A DNA stretch of 64,000 nt from Rhizophlyctis rosea (GCA_027596075.1 JADGJC010000097.1:1-64000); one strand, 5' to 3'. Shown: positions 34,562 through 48,109, counted from the first letter of the stretch. A program made the numbers and translations. The notes: generated by a model not told the origin, from the letters alone.

Positions 34562-35882
34562 CTAAATCCCCTTCTGCCCACCCCCATTCCCAAACTCAAA
34601 CACAATCCTCTGCTTCCAAGTCTGGCCCCTCCCAATAACAACCGTATCCGCCCACTCCTTATGATGAACCGCATCAACAGGCGCACTCGGCTCAAACGCA
34701 AAACAAGAGAAATGGTCATACACAGCCCTCGTAGCATTAACTACAGGTTTCCCGTCCTTCCCCAACGGGAATTTCTGCGTCTCCTTCGCCCAGTGGCCAC
34801 TCAACCAATTGCCCGAATAGAACTGGAAGCCCGCGGCGTCGGATCGGACGGTCATGGTGATGTTGGTGTCGGGGCTTTTTGCGATGACGTGAATGGGGAG
34901 GGCGAGGTCGGGTGTGGATGATTTGGGCGGTTTCATGAAGTCGGAGGGTTTGCGGACGAGGAAGTGGTGGTCGTAACCTCCCCAGTCGCCTTCGGTCTGA
35001 TTCCTGACAATAGCGAGGTCCCGTCCAACGGTTTTCGGGGCGGTTGTGAAATCGAGATCGCGACGAGCGGAGAAGGGGATGATGGCACCTGTTGGGACGA
35101 GTCCGGAGTCCATCTCAAGGGCTGCAAGGGCAGTGGGGAAGGACACGACGTGAGAGAGAATGGAGGGATTTTAAAAACCGGCGAGGTTCCAGAAGGGATG
35201 CTGGGTAAGATTGACGATGGTCTTCAGGGTTTTTGGGTTCTTTGTTGTCAATGCGGCGGTGTAGGAAAGGGTGATGGCCGTTGGGTGGAGGGTAAAAGTG
35301 AGAATGGCGAGGAGTTCACCGGGGAAGTTCTCTTCGAGGTGGGGGGAGAGGTAGGTGAACTTGACTGTCGGAGGGGAGCGCGAGACAATGGTGCTATTCC
35401 AGAATTTTTGATCAAACCCGATTTTGCCGCCGTGCAACATGTTGGGACCATTATTGGCGGACAGGTTGTAGGTTTGGCTGTTTAGGTCAAAAGTCGCATT
35501 TCCGATGCTGGAAAGAAAAAAGTATGATCAGCACACAATTCTGTACTATCAAGGACGTCAACAGATACTCACCGGTTCGCAACTCTACCAACGGCAACGC
35601 CAAAATACGAGTTGTTTCCGGCCGCGAGCTGAATTAAAGTCTCAGACGGATCGTCATAGCCACTGACGAGATCCCTTTTGATACCCTTGGCATCTTTCCA
35701 GAGTAGATGGGTGAGGGTGGCCCCGAGAGAGGAGACCTTGGCGGTGATATCTCCGTTTCTGAGGGTAAAGACCGTGACAGAGTTATTGGTGACGCTGGTG
35801 ACCGATGATTCAAGGAGGGAACGGATGCGGCGGGAGTGGTAAGTACCGCTAGAATGGCGATGCCGAAGCTCAAGAGACGCAT
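34562..35882 (-). pseudogene. Secreted aldose 1-epimerase, two lesions
   Basis: Starts at 35882 with the signal peptide MRLLSFGIAILAVLTTPAAS. The frame must shift near 35811 (adding one G after TTG gives LESSVTSVTNNSVTVFTLRN) to reach GDITAKVSSLGATLTHLLW. An intron at 35508-35572 follows VGRVANR. Exon 2 has family motifs MLHGGKIGFDQKFW, NLTQHPFWNLAG (catalytic-His region), GYDHHFLV and FAFEP near the expected catalytic Glu. An in-frame TAA at 35171-35173 follows NLAGF, after which the same frame continues to 34562. The active-site residues remain, so the loss is recent, or one or both lesions are sequence errors. The enzyme would interconvert alpha and beta sugar anomers outside the cell. Confidence 0.85.
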
Positions 35883-38800
35883 GATGACTATTGTGGACTT
35901 GATTGCAAAGCAGAGTAAGCAGCTGAAGGATGTTCTGCTATGTCTTTGGGCGAGGCCTACCAAGAGGGTGCGTCGGATTTTTATAGTGGGAGGAGGCGGA
36001 CTAGGCGGTGGTACAAAAGGGATTGAAGAACAAGGAAACGCGACTTTGGCGCATTGGAGGCAACCCAGCCTCTGAGCCCATCCTCCTCTTCTTCCTCTCC
36101 CTCGTGGTGTAGGTGTAAATAAGATCGAACCTCTCCGCATACTGTATTGCAAGCCGGCTTCGGAGACGGGGACGAACTAGTAGTATGAGGGGCTTGTGGA
36201 GAGCCCACGTTTACATTTCCAAGGACACTAGAAAATGTCCGAATGGGCGGTCACACAAAAACTCTGAGCACCGCGAGTTTGGGAGTAGGAGTAGGAAGGG
36301 GGTTGGTCAAAGACGCGCATAAGAACAATTTTCCCAAAAAATTGGCCGGACGGAAACACACCGAACACAGGAGTGAGGTGTCCAGAACGCCCTGAATCCC
36401 CTCATCGCACTCCCTCAGAACTGACAATATCCGGGCTTTACACACACCCCTCGCTCTCAGCTTTCTATGTGCACCTCACTCTCAGCTCCCATGCCGCCTG
36501 CGTGTTGAACTTTAGGAAGTTTGAGCAAAAAGCTTCAGGAAGTTCAAGTTAAAGATCTTGAGCAAGAAAGCGTTTGACAACTTGGAATCCGATGAAGACA
36601 CCCGAATTTTGGAAGTGCCGGAGAGCACCACCTACAAAGCCCGTAGCTGTCAACAACTTGGAAAAAGGCCGCACAACAAGTCAAACTTGGGGCCATTTTG
36701 CTGGAACGGGAACTTCGGAAGTCTCAGAGTGAAAAAGGGCTGGTGAGGTCCAGAATCCAGATGGATTCGACGGAGACCGCCGGACCGGTCCTGACTTCTA
36801 AGCCCACCCAGCCCAAACAGTCCAAAAGAACGCACTCCTCCAATATAAATCAGAAAGTTGGAGAGTTTCGAGTTCGGAGGTCGGTAAAGGTGATACAAGA
36901 ACCTCTCCACTCGGAGTCCCCTCCGCTACATGACAGACCACAGCCTGAAATTTTGACATGTGCTTAACATGCTTCATAGCATCAAAACTCCGCCTCTGCG
37001 CTTTGAATCATTGGAGCGGCCGACTCCCAAACCCACCACCTAGCGCTACTACCCATCACCCCATCACGTCCTGTTAGCGGCATCAATTGGGCCTTCAGCC
37101 GAAACATAAAGCATTTGAGACCACCGAAAGTGGAGCCGCAGCTGGGCCGGGACGCGCTTTCTGTGGCATCAGTGGCTTTCGATGGTAGTTGGAGTGGTTG
37201 GCATGTTGTGCTGATGTATTCCGCTTGTTCATTCATCTGTCAAATAAAGCGCGATGGTTGTTATGTCCAATTTTTTACACTTCTATTGAACTCTCTCCTG
37301 ACTGCATAGTCGAAAAAGTATATTTTGAGTCGGCAAGTAACCAGCATTGAGCAACGCAAGCATATAATTGCTATAGCTTCCAAATGGGGAGATCCAAATG
37401 AGATATCCACATCCGCGCTGGAAATTTGGAAGCTATAGCAATTGAGGATGAACCATCTCTTCACTTCCAGTTATGCCTTCTGCACGGCTCTTATCAACCA
37501 TCCATCCCTTGACGACAATGTACATCCTCCACTTGGAAACTGGCATGTGCCACCGAAAGAGTTCAACCACACATCGTCTGGATGAAGCACGGTATATATT
37601 CTGTCGCCGCACGCCCTGCATTAGCGCATCTTTCTCTTTCAGAGCAGTCCATTTTTCTGTTCTCATTACCTTACAACGTCCTTTCGAGTCCTCTGACATA
37701 CTGCGATATAGATTGCCTATTTTGAAGCAATCACTGAAGGATCAAGACATCTGACTGATCTCACCCGGATTCGCCACTTCATAGAGCGCTGCCCATGAGT
37801 TTAAGGCCCTTACCGATTCCAACTCCGGCTGATTCATTCTCGGTCCTGAATAGCGACTGAATAGTATACATACGTTACGTTTGATCTCATTCTAGCGTAG
37901 GTTTGTCACAATCGTTCTACATGTCACATCCCGGGGTAATTGCAAAATGACGGGTTCGCTTTAAAGTTATATAATTTTGGCGCCATAAGATGGGAATCAC
38001 CCCTTCCGCATGCTGTGACAATCCAGATATCAAATGTCGATGTCAGTTAGCTGCCTGATAAAGGTTGGGCAGTATCTGGATTACTGTTCAGTTACGTATT
38101 TTTTGAATCAAGAATGAGTACATCATATCACCAATTGCCATTCGCATTCACCTCTTGCCAAACACAAAAACAATGATACGGCCAGGAGAATCAGAATGCA
38201 GAGTAACCTCAACCGTTTGTGACAGACTTTCCGCAGCAAAAATATGACCCGTCGTCTTCAGGTTCCACCCCGTTATTGATAATGCTGACACTTTCCATGG
38301 CGCCGTCCTGGCAAATGTAATCAGACCATTCCAATACCGACAAAAGCCTGTGTCTCAGTCCACATTTTGAATCAACTAATTGTCAAAAATGCATGTCAAC
38401 CAGTCCATATGTAGGCCGGCGTTGACTGAAGGTCTAGAAGTTTGGATGTGGCAACCGCTCCAACCTGGAGGTGATCGGAGTTCAAGCATTTCTCATTTTG
38501 CATTTTTCAGCTCCAAAACGCCCGTCCCCCAGAAAACGTATTGGACGTTTCACTGTGATATAGAGCTTGAGCTGCCTACTGTATATCGGTGGCAAATGAA
38601 GCAAGTGTTGCAGGTGTGGGTAGACGCTCGGAACACATCCTCCAGGATGTTGATTGACAAACAATAATGTACTGGAGGTGCAGGCTGCGCCGATGTGCCA
38701 AAAGAGTCCCAATTCCGCACTACCTTGAGTCATCCCCTCCCCACCAGCTCTTGGGCAAAGAGCGTCAAGCGCAACTCAACTCCAAAATGATGGCTTAGAG

Positions 38801-41800
38801 GTTCCACAGGCTCGGAGCAACATGTCTACTGAACGCAACACCGAACATGAGCAGACTACTACTCTATGCACAGACACATACGAAAGCTCCAAATGTTGCA
38901 ACGCAGCAACCATCATCGTTGGATTGGACTGTCTTTTTTCGAGCTTCTTTTGTTAGGATGCGGGAATAGAAGTCAGGGTCCTCTGAAGCGATGACGTAAG
39001 TCAAACTCTTTCGAGTCTAAAGACAAAAAATTGATACTCCGTTATGCTATGAAGATTCTGTCCGTCCGCAGTAATGCTTGCTGAGTAAAAGCAATGGCGC
39101 AAAATGGCCACACCTTCGTCGCCGGCTCAACGTTGGTGATCAAAGCACAGGGCGTGCTGGTTATTGTTCTTGACTCCGAATCATGAACTGATATCATAAT
39201 TCATATGGACAAGCTTGTCAACAAATGTGGAAATTTCTTTTTGTCTTGGACCAAAGGGGCGTCAGCTTTTTCAGAAAGCCATGACAGATCATGATTGTTG
39301 AATGAAGTGTACATGAGTTGCCAGTCCACCAGTCTCCTAACAAGTGTAAAACTGCAATGGGTTCGTCCGGTGTTTTTGCTGCTACGTTGTTAGTGACCAC
39401 TTTTAAAACCCCATCTTTGCTATCCCGAGCTCAAGTCCTGCTCACAGTGTTGAAAGCCACAAGTCCATATTGAATGACTTGCACGAGATGCGATGCAATA
39501 TCATTCAACGCCTAAATACACCTACCCCATACGTATTGGTATGGGATGCCGGATCATCAGTGGAGCTGCGTTCATCAGTTCCGAACACGGCCAACACGCT
39601 TCCAAAGTCCTCCTGAGTACCACAACTCACGCGGAGCCTTCAAGCAATAACATCTACGATTCAATCATTTTTCCAGCCATCCATTCAACCCTTCGTTGCT
39701 AGCTATCTTCATGCAGTAAGTGAACTTGAAGGGATCGTTGTAAGCTCACATTGCCTATCAAGTTTCGCATTGCAGTTCCAATTGAACACCATCTGCGCCG
39801 AGTTTTCTTCAACCATCCCCCTATGTGCCATCGTCCGACAGTCGGAATTACAGGGAAATCTCCTTGCGTGAAAAGTTGGTAGATATAGTATGGGAATGAA
39901 TCCCTGGCGAGGCTGCTGCAGAAAAAGTTATGAAACCCTGGATAGGTCAATTGATTTCGACACTCAGTTCTGTGCCATTGACCACAGCAAATGCGGATCG
40001 TTACTCTTATCAGGGCCCTCAACATAACTGAGTTCTTGCATTGTGAAAATAGGGCCATCAAGGTCGAAGCATCAAGCACAATCGAAATCACGCTGCCAAA
40101 TCAAGTACATCACAACAGCCAGGTACAGAGGGAGAGAAAAAGAGAAGTCACCGGCATATGGAAAAGCAGAGATGCGTGGCGAGAGTAATACACCAACGTT
40201 CCATACAGCCAACACCAGTACCAAACCCCGACGTCATTCTCATGAATGATTTCTCCCATGTGGTCATTGCTTACAAAATCAACTATACAACCACTGCAGA
40301 GAAAAGGAAAGAAAAGGAATGTCCGACGTTTTGTGGACTGAGCGAGGCAAATGCTTATCAGTAATTCTCCGCTCCAAGTTACACGATGCTCAACCTTCAT
40401 CCTCCCAAAGAGAGGTTACAAAGCATCACATGGTGGGAACGAGGTAGGGAGATTACTGAGGTGAGGAAAGGTTTGTTAAGGGAAAAAGAACTCTTTTCGG
40501 TGGGAAGTTGGACGTCAGTTAAGCGTCGATGGAAGATGATGATGACTACGAACATGCCTGATGCCCACAGGGCATTATATACATTTCCAATCATATCGGT
40601 GGTTGATACCGGAAGAAACGATGAGGACCGGGAGTTGAAAACATTTAATTGAGGGGAAAATGAAACTCAACGCGAAAGTGCAAATTGCTTTGGCGCTTGG
40701 GAACATGCTTGGTAAGCATATGAAGTTCATTTGTGATTCATGTCCAATATGTCTACATAAGGCAAAATCACCTCTACGCAATTTCCAAGCATCAAGACAC
40801 CAAAGACCGAATCTCAGAAGCATGACGTCGCAAGGGAAACAGTTTTCCCTGCCATTCATGATCATGCAGACCATGCGCGTCATGCGACATGACGTGTCTC
40901 GGAGGGACGGGGTCCCAAACCCCTGGTGACCCTCCACGCATGCCGCGGTTGCGATTTCCTGAAGGGAACGGAAGGGGGGCAATCGGGAATCCGCATTGAA
41001 ATTGTTTGTGGCTTGGGTGGGGAGCAAGCATGTGAAGATGGAAGACGCGTCAAGGGGTGCAAGGAGAAGAGGAGAAGAAGTCTAAGCATCGGTGTAACCG
41101 ATACGCGCTTGTGTGTCGGAATGTAAGAGGCGACAGAACTTTTTTGCCCACATACATCTAGGCAATTCGAGTAGCGGCAGGCTTGTGTTGCTTATCATCT
41201 GCATCATGAAAAAAAGTCGAGAGAGAAATTCTTGGAATTGCGCAAACCGCATGAAATTTGAACCCCTCCCTTGGGCAATAGTCTCCCGTTCACACAAATG
41301 ATTGCCAACAACAAAGCATGACCATTGACAACTCTGAAATCGATTGTTTCGGTCGGACCATTACTCCGACCCCTCCGACAGGGGGGTAATCAAGGAGGAG
41401 GATTGCTGATTCATTCCCTTTCCCATCGAGGTTCCATCGGTAAGCCCAGATGGCATGTGACGAATGGTGTTAACCACTCGTCAGTCCGCACAAACAATAA
41501 CTTCCTCCTCTCTGTTCCCATTGTAATCGGGCATATGAGATACCCCTCCTTTTTTTGTTTCCATGCGTTCGGAGATTGGGTGGGAGGAGGAATGCAAAAA
41601 GTGCAGCGGCATCCAAAAACGGCCACGATAGTCGAAGTGTGAGGAGTGTCAATTGAACCACCACGCTCAGATCCATCCAACCGACTTCCAACCAGAAGGA
41701 CCAAAATAGAGTACTGAACGTATGCAGATTTGCTAATGTGATTGAAAGATATGCCTGATGTATATACAAAAAATGGCGAAGAAAAATGCACTTCCATAAC

Positions 41801-42031
41801 CGAAGATGATACAAAATGATGCAACCGCATGCATGCTAATAAACAAAAGACGAAAAAAAAAGCTATATACCTATACTACATATATACAATGATGGGTATC
41901 AACTTCAAAACCCTCCCCAAACCCCAAAGAATGAAAGATGCAAAAATGCATGCCCATAATAAACAAAAATGCTTGCATGCCAATGCTAATGCAAATGCCG
42001 ACACGATGCATCTGATGAACTGACGAACTCC
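35883..42031. other. 6.1 kb gene-poor region
   Basis: No frame longer than about 150 codons, and those seen have poor protein character. A perfect 20-bp inverted repeat lies at 37366-37443. No transposase, reverse transcriptase or integrase motif was seen. Composition is AT-richer than the genes and lacks their C/G third-position blocks. Confidence 0.5.
37366..37443. repeat. Perfect 20-bp inverted repeat
   Basis: AATTGCTATAGCTTCCAAAT at 37366-37385 and its exact reverse complement at 37424-37443, with a 38-nt spacer. The match ends sharply on both sides. It lies far from any gene. Confidence 0.95.
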
Positions 42032-43492
42032 CTACATAACATAATGCCCACCACCTCCATTCGCCCCCGCACCACCATACCCTCCCTGCCCTCCAACAGC
42101 ATCCCCGAAATTCCCATACATCCCCGCATTAAAAAGTTCCGTCCCCAACGACATGGACATGGGAAGCTTGGCGGTGGAGTAATCCCATGATGGTTGGACC
42201 CAATTTATTTGTATCGGTGCGGATACAGAGGAGGGTGGGTAGGATGCGATGGATGATGTTGGGTAAGATGACGAGGAAGAGGAGACGGGAGGTTGTGTTG
42301 CGGCAGTCATCATTGCCATCGAGTCCATAGATGCCGTGAGCATCGCTACGGAGTCCATGGATGTTGTGATGGGTGCGTAGGATTGCGTGACGGGAGCGTA
42401 TGATTGCGCGGGGTGGTGGTAGACTGCGTACGTGGGTTGTTGCCAATCTGATGATGATGATGATGTGGATGTGGATGTTGTAGACGCTATTGAAGCCGAC
42501 GTGGGATGCGCGGACATTTGCATGCGAGGTACTTCCGATGCGTAGAGACGACGAGTTTGGAGGGGTTGTTGGTAGGATGAGCGCGGACGGTTTGGGTCTA
42601 AGTAGAAGGGGCGGAAGAGGGGTTGTTCGTGGACGGGTGTGTGTGGCGTGACGGCGGTATGGAGGGATGGGAGAGAAGTGTGCATTGGCGTAGCATACCC
42701 ATCAAGTGGACTCGGCATTGCCGCCGTCCCCCACTCATACTCCATACCACCCCCCATCCCCATCCCGACCCCCATTCCCAACGAACTCTCTCCCCTCGCC
42801 GCAGCACTAGCACTCAAAAACCTCTCCATATACTTAATCCACTCCGCATACTGCTTCTCCGTAATAACCAAACTATAATCAATCCACTTCAAGAACTCCC
42901 TCTGCATAGTCGCACACTCGTTCGTCCTAAACCCCGACACCTGACTCCAACTCTTAGTCGTAAACGCATTATCATTATGAAAGGCATCCGCGAGCATGAT
43001 GGAGGTCGCCCAGATGCGGAACTCGGAGCGCGGTTCGGGGTAGATGTTGTTACGGGCTAAGGCGCGACGGAGACGGTGGATGTATTTTAGGGAGATGAGA
43101 ACGACGGTGGACGTGACGTTTGGTGATGTTGATTGGAGGACGCGGCTGGTGAATTGGCGGAATTCGAGAAAAGTGCGAGAGGTTGGATCTGGTGGTACGG
43201 GTGGAGATGATGGCGGTCTCCATAGGAAGAACACCATGTAGGCTACAAAATGCGCCAAGTACGCATTATTATGCGCGGATTGGGATGGTGAGGTGACGGA
43301 GTATGCTGGTGGAGGATCGGACGGTATTGATGATGGGCAGATGGAAGGTGGAGCGGAAAACGCTTGCTGCATGTGTAAATAAAGATGTGGTGTTGTTGTT
43401 GGTGAGACTTTCATGAACCCGCATGAAGCCGATGTGTAGGCCGGCGCCCACGGTTGTTGGGCGGCCATAATAGGATGGACGGATATCGCCAT
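42032..43492 (-). CDS. Cyclin-domain protein, Pcl/Pho80 type
   Basis: Single exon, 486 aa. The cyclin box spans about residues 105-225: FTSRVLQSTSPNVTSTVVL, LKYIHRLRRALARNN, FRIWATSIMLADAFHND, then FLKWIDYSLVITEKQYAEWI. This wording is typical of cyclins that partner the Pho85/CDK5-type kinase. The N-terminal 70 residues and C-terminal 250 are Ser/Pro/Tyr/Gly-rich and disordered, with SMDSxAM units near residues 380-405. Start at ATG 43490-43492, the first Met. Such cyclins act in morphogenesis or nutrient signalling, but the specific role cannot be read here. Third-position composition alternates in four blocks. Confidence 0.88.
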   Translation of the reverse strand: MAISVHPIMAAQQPWAPAYTSASCGFMKVSPTTTPHLYLHMQQAFSAPPSICPSSIPSDPPPAYSVTSPSQSAHNNAYLAHFVAYMVFFLWRPPSSPPVPPDPTSRTFLEFRQFTSRVLQSTSPNVTSTVVLISLKYIHRLRRALARNNIYPEPRSEFRIWATSIMLADAFHNDNAFTTKSWSQVSGFRTNECATMQREFLKWIDYSLVITEKQYAEWIKYMERFLSASAAARGESSLGMGVGMGMGGGMEYEWGTAAMPSPLDGYATPMHTSLPSLHTAVTPHTPVHEQPLFRPFYLDPNRPRSSYQQPLQTRRLYASEVPRMQMSAHPTSASIASTTSTSTSSSSSDWQQPTYAVYHHPAQSYAPVTQSYAPITTSMDSVAMLTASMDSMAMMTAATQPPVSSSSSSYPTSSIASYPPSSVSAPIQINWVQPSWDYSTAKLPMSMSLGTELFNAGMYGNFGDAVGGQGGYGGAGANGGGGHYVM

Positions 43493-44821
43493 GAGTAGCT
43501 CGTACGTTGACAGGACATGGAAGATGGATTGGGATTACAAACACGGAGGAGCAGGCTGACGTCTGTCCTTTCTAGTTTGTTACGTGGTGGCAGTGAAGTG
43601 TTAGGGGGGTATCAGATGGCCATGAATGCTTTATATTTTCGCTGTTCATTATGGGGATTGTTGGGAAGTGACACACTTTATTGTATTATAACGTGGTATC
43701 AATGCCGATTGGTGGCGAGAGTACATATGGGTGCGGATGAAAGAATGAAACGGAGACGGTGTCAGGAGTCTCCGGGTCTTGGGTTCCGCAATTTTCTGGG
43801 CGCCAGGAGCCTGGGCGTGTGTACGGTGTGTCTGAGGTTTAGCTTCACGCCTGGGCCACTATTATTGGCAACTTGGCACTTGGCAATGAGGGCAATCGCC
43901 TTCGCCTCCCCCTTTGTGTTACCAACTTTACGGACCAAAACATGGACCAGTGTGCGAACATCTGTTTTGGTCAGAAACACAAGGCACGCGTAAGATGATG
44001 TGAATCCGTGGTGGTGGTGGGCGGGTGGGTGGTGCCTATGTCATAGGGGGCCGTCCCTTAAAATGCACAAATGATAACGAGCCCCTTCACATGGGATGTC
44101 ATGGATGCGGAAATCCGAGTGCTCCATCCCCGTAAAGCAGATGGGATGGATGGGATGAGATTGGATGGAGGAAAAGGGGGTCCCTGTTTTGAACAGAAGG
44201 GAGCACATCCCCGCCGCGTGTGCACCGATCAAAAAAAAGCTTGGGAAGGTGTGCACAATGGGGGCGCTTGTTTTACACCTTCCCACATCCGTTTGAATGA
44301 TGTGAATGGCACAGTTGGGTGAGTGTGATGAACGATGGTCCATTCCCTAATTTCCCTTGTGAATCTGGTTTCTGGGTTTGAGGGCGTCTCGTAGTGGCAT
44401 GACCAGTGACAACAGTCTATTGACATGCGCAGCAAAGTGTTTGGAGACATTGGTGGGGGTGCCACCAGCTCAGGGTCCGGTCTGGGACTCTGGAGGGGAG
44501 TTTGCACGACAAGACGCGTGTGGCAGGGATGAATCTGTTGGCGTCGGAACAATCCGAATTTTCTTGTGTTGGGTTTTTGTGGATCCACCCCCCGCGCATC
44601 CACATCCGCATCGGTCGATAGGTTGCCGCGGGGTCACTTCGAACAATGAAGCACTCACCTCCGCCCATTTTTCCCTTGGTTGTTTACCGATGTGGGGCGC
44701 CCACAAGCTTTCAAAGCACTTCGGCACCTCTGGGTCGTTGTACACATCCCAGCCAATTTTCCTCCCGCCTATTACAGCCACTAGCCCTGGTCATAACCTC
44801 CGACTCACTATTACCTCGGCA
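43493..44821. other. Intergenic region 5' of the cyclin gene
   Basis: 1.3 kb. Contains GGATGGGATGG-type repeats near 44135-44170. No gene is supported. Confidence 0.45.
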
Positions 44822-45501
44822 ATGAAGCCTATTGTGAGTAACTGCCATTTGAAATGACAATCTGCCGCGTGATGGACCACTTTTTAAGGGTGCCCGTGCA
44901 TCCCTTCATCAAACAGACCCCCGTCGCCCTTCAACGCATCGGAGCAGAAGGCAAGCGACTGATAGAGGAGGTCCAAAGCTGGCTTGCGGCCAAAACACAA
45001 GCAAAGAGTATGGGGCATCTAGCAAATCTTACACCCATCAACCCAAATCTAATAGCGCCGTTACGCTCACTTTCACATGCCGCTTCTCCAACGACTCCAG
45101 CTTGTGAAACCTTCTCCCACTCACTGGGCGGCACAAGCCGACACAGCCCCGCGCAGCCTCCCAAAACAACAGCCAAGAAACACTCAAAGCCCCGAGTCAA
45201 GCCCCTCCTTTTAACCAATCACATTGCCCCAACCACTCCCCCACTGCGCCACCGGATCCCACACCCGACCCTTCTCACACAAATTTTGACTCCGAAGAAG
45301 AAACTGCAGAACATTCGCTTCCGCGCGCTGGCTTCGCCTTCGCACCGCGTGGACCTTCGGAAGTATGTAATACATCCGAACACACACGTATCCTTAGTTC
45401 GGGCAGTGGGTTGGGATGGTGTCATCGTGATTATGGGGTGTTTCCGCGACTTTGCATCTTTGATTTTTTGGTTCCTACCTGCCCTTTATGCTTTCGAATA
45501 G
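44822..45501 (+). CDS. Possible small gene, unknown function
   Basis: A candidate two-exon gene: ATG AAG CCT ATT at 44822-44833, intron 44834-44916 (GTGAGT...CAG), then TPVALQRIGAEGKRLIEEVQ in frame to a stop at 45501. The stretch to about residue 35 looks like a real helix. Beyond that, two other frames also look plausible in places (for example FDSEEETAEHSLPRAGFAF near 45280-45340), so more introns may exist and the C-terminal half is unreliable. No family recognised. Confidence 0.3.
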
Positions 45502-48109
45502 TGTCTTCATGGCATCATACATAGTTTCGAAAGCTCCATCCTGCTGTAGCGGTGGGATTGGGGAAACCTTTTTGCCCTTCCCCCCAACTTCGGTTCTACC
45601 TATGCAAAAAGTAATAAGTCAGATCGCACCAATCGCTTGCCAATTCAGTGTCTGTCGCGGAACCAGTGGTGCGAGTGGTGCCATCGCGCTGCATCACCTG
45701 AATTCCTCTCTTATCATTTCCATGTCTATTCATCTTTTCGGCTCTGCAATGAGACGAATTTAGGTTTTCCAAATCCCAATATTCAGGGAAGAGCTTTACT
45801 TCAAGGACATTCGACATCCAGCAGGGGATGCCCCTCTAGACAGCCTTTCTTTATTCACGACTCATCTATTCATGAGAAACGACCTCGAAAGATACTAACG
45901 ATTTCTCCTCCCACAGTAAACGCGTCGGTGTTGGTGAATGTTTTGTGACATTCATATCCTTTATATCAGAAAGGCCAAGTAACGTATGCATTTCTCACGC
46001 TTGGCATCAGCTGCCAGAACCCCTGTTCTCTCGTACGCAGATAAAAGACATGTTGCACTCGCTCCGGTTCTGGCATATGTCGGCGTGCCTCACTCCGCTC
46101 ATCTGGTCGAGTCAGATGTCACTGACTATCCACATTGGTCAGATTCTCTAAGTGGTTTGCTACATTCAGTGAAGCCCTCAAAATGTTGTCTTTGAAGCAA
46201 TCAATTCCTGGCAAAGCAATTTTGCGGGCTTGCCGCCTCGGGCCTTTCAAGTACGAATACAATCAAACACAGTTTTGGATGGGACAACCAAAATGTCCTG
46301 CATTTACAAGTCCTGGCGGGTGATACCTAAGAGAAACGATACGCACAACATGCCAGGTGCCGTATGCTGCGAAGTATCCGCACACCCTTCACATGGCGAA
46401 CTCTTTCTCCCCATCAGACTCCCTCGATGTGACAGATGACGGAGCCGCCTGGGTTGTGCAAGAGTCACGTTCTCTAAACGGAAAAAATGTATGAGCAGTT
46501 TCCCGCTAATGTGAACGGACTTGGAGTCCCCGTCACTAAATTGGGCAAGACTGCCGCTGCTGTCCCTAATCTCAATATGACTTTTTCACTGCATTTGAAT
46601 GATTTTGCCCATTCCTTGTACAAGACCAAAAAGCTAGGCGATTCATCAGCAGCGTAAACCAGTACATCTATCTTTGCTGTGAAGCCTCTATCAGACCATC
46701 ATTCTCATTTGCGTAGCTGCCCGATCAATGTGCACAACAACTTCTTGATGGGTGCCAAGATGGTTGGTATTTTTCATCTGGCAATTCAAACTTTTCTACT
46801 CCAACCCTGGCAGTTTTTAACTGGGGAAAGGCAGACGGGCTGTGGCCTGTGTGAATGGTGTACCATGCGCGCAAAAAAGTCATGGATGAGGAGTATGTAT
46901 CTATATCTTACGTCCTAGATTCCTGTATAGGCATATGGATTATGTCCCATTCCGCTCACTTCGCTCCAGGTCCTCCGCTGTATGCTGCATTGATACATTA
47001 CAGAAGATCAGTTGACCACACCGCGAAGTGGTCATCATGAGCAAATGTCCGTTGCTTTGAGCTGTATTGGCAATTGCCGTAAAACGCAATTCATAATGAA
47101 TCAATCGGCTCCTGGGTGACTTTTTGTTCAACTCTACGCATTCTAAACCTACAGGTAAAACTGCGAACAAACTCTTTCGCGCCGATGAAGTCTGCTTTTG
47201 GTCGCTCTCGACGACTGCCAGATCCGTCTGTGTGGGCATTTCGTTCTATCAGGAACAATGAGGATTCGTTTCTCTGTGAATTTGAGCTGAGGGATTGGAA
47301 TAGAGTGCACAGCATGAGCTGAGTGGATTGAGATACATGAGATATGCGTCGAGCATACGCCAACATTACATATGGGGACACAACATCATCATGTCAGCGT
47401 CCTCAAGTGCTAAAACGCAGAGCGCCGACCGATACTTGGTTCACTGCACTCCAATTTCCACCAAATGAACATGCCGCAGTGCGTTCTTGCTCTTCTTATT
47501 TTTGATGAAGAAAGACTTTCTGGTTGTCTACTTTGACTTCTCACTGCATTCTGGCTTCACTTGGCATTCACCGCAGGCCCGTCATTTCACTCACTTCTGC
47601 AATCAATGCTCACCAGTTTGGGCATCGAGGTTCAGCATGCGCAGGAATAGTTTTTTGATGCATCGCTACTTCTATAAGGCACTCTCATTATGCCCAGCAC
47701 AGTGATTTGGAATTGGATTGATCCGGTACGCTTTAAGACAAACAACGTCGAGAAAGATATTGATGATTCTGACTCAATCGTTTTCTGCTCACAGGCAACA
47801 TGGACGGAATACTCTTTCAGCCCCGCGCAGAGCGAAGCATTGGAAGCCCTGCGGCGAAGCGATAAGATTTTAACAACTCTGCATCAACGCCCAAAAAGTC
47901 ATGATGGCAGAGTTCAACTGTTGCACGCAAGAAGCGTTGCACTGCAAAAGAAAATAGAGGTCAACGAAGTGTCACATATATGTTAGTTATGTTCTGCGCC
48001 ACAGATTCTTTTAACTAACATCTAAATCATACTATCATATTCATCATGACTGAAATCAGGTGTTAAATTCTAGCTTCAATCATTGTACAAACTGTCACAA
48101 TTTGGCAAG
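45502..48109. other. Gene-poor region with protein-like fragments
   Basis: Between 45760 and 46860 several short plus-strand fragments in changing frames look protein-like (REELYFKDIRHPAGDAPLD, SLDVTDDGAAWVVQESRSL, NGLGVPVTKLGKTAAAVPNL). They are separated by stops and may be an old pseudogene, but chance cannot be excluded. A 10-bp inverted repeat lies at 47980-48021, just past the oxidase 3' end. Confidence 0.35.

Noticed and set aside
40575..41027. 150-codon minus-strand frame in the gene-poor region
   Set aside because: Composition is random-like and no motif or homologue is recognisable.
43517..43993. 158-codon plus-strand frame upstream of the cyclin
   Set aside because: No protein character, no splice context, overlaps the cyclin promoter.
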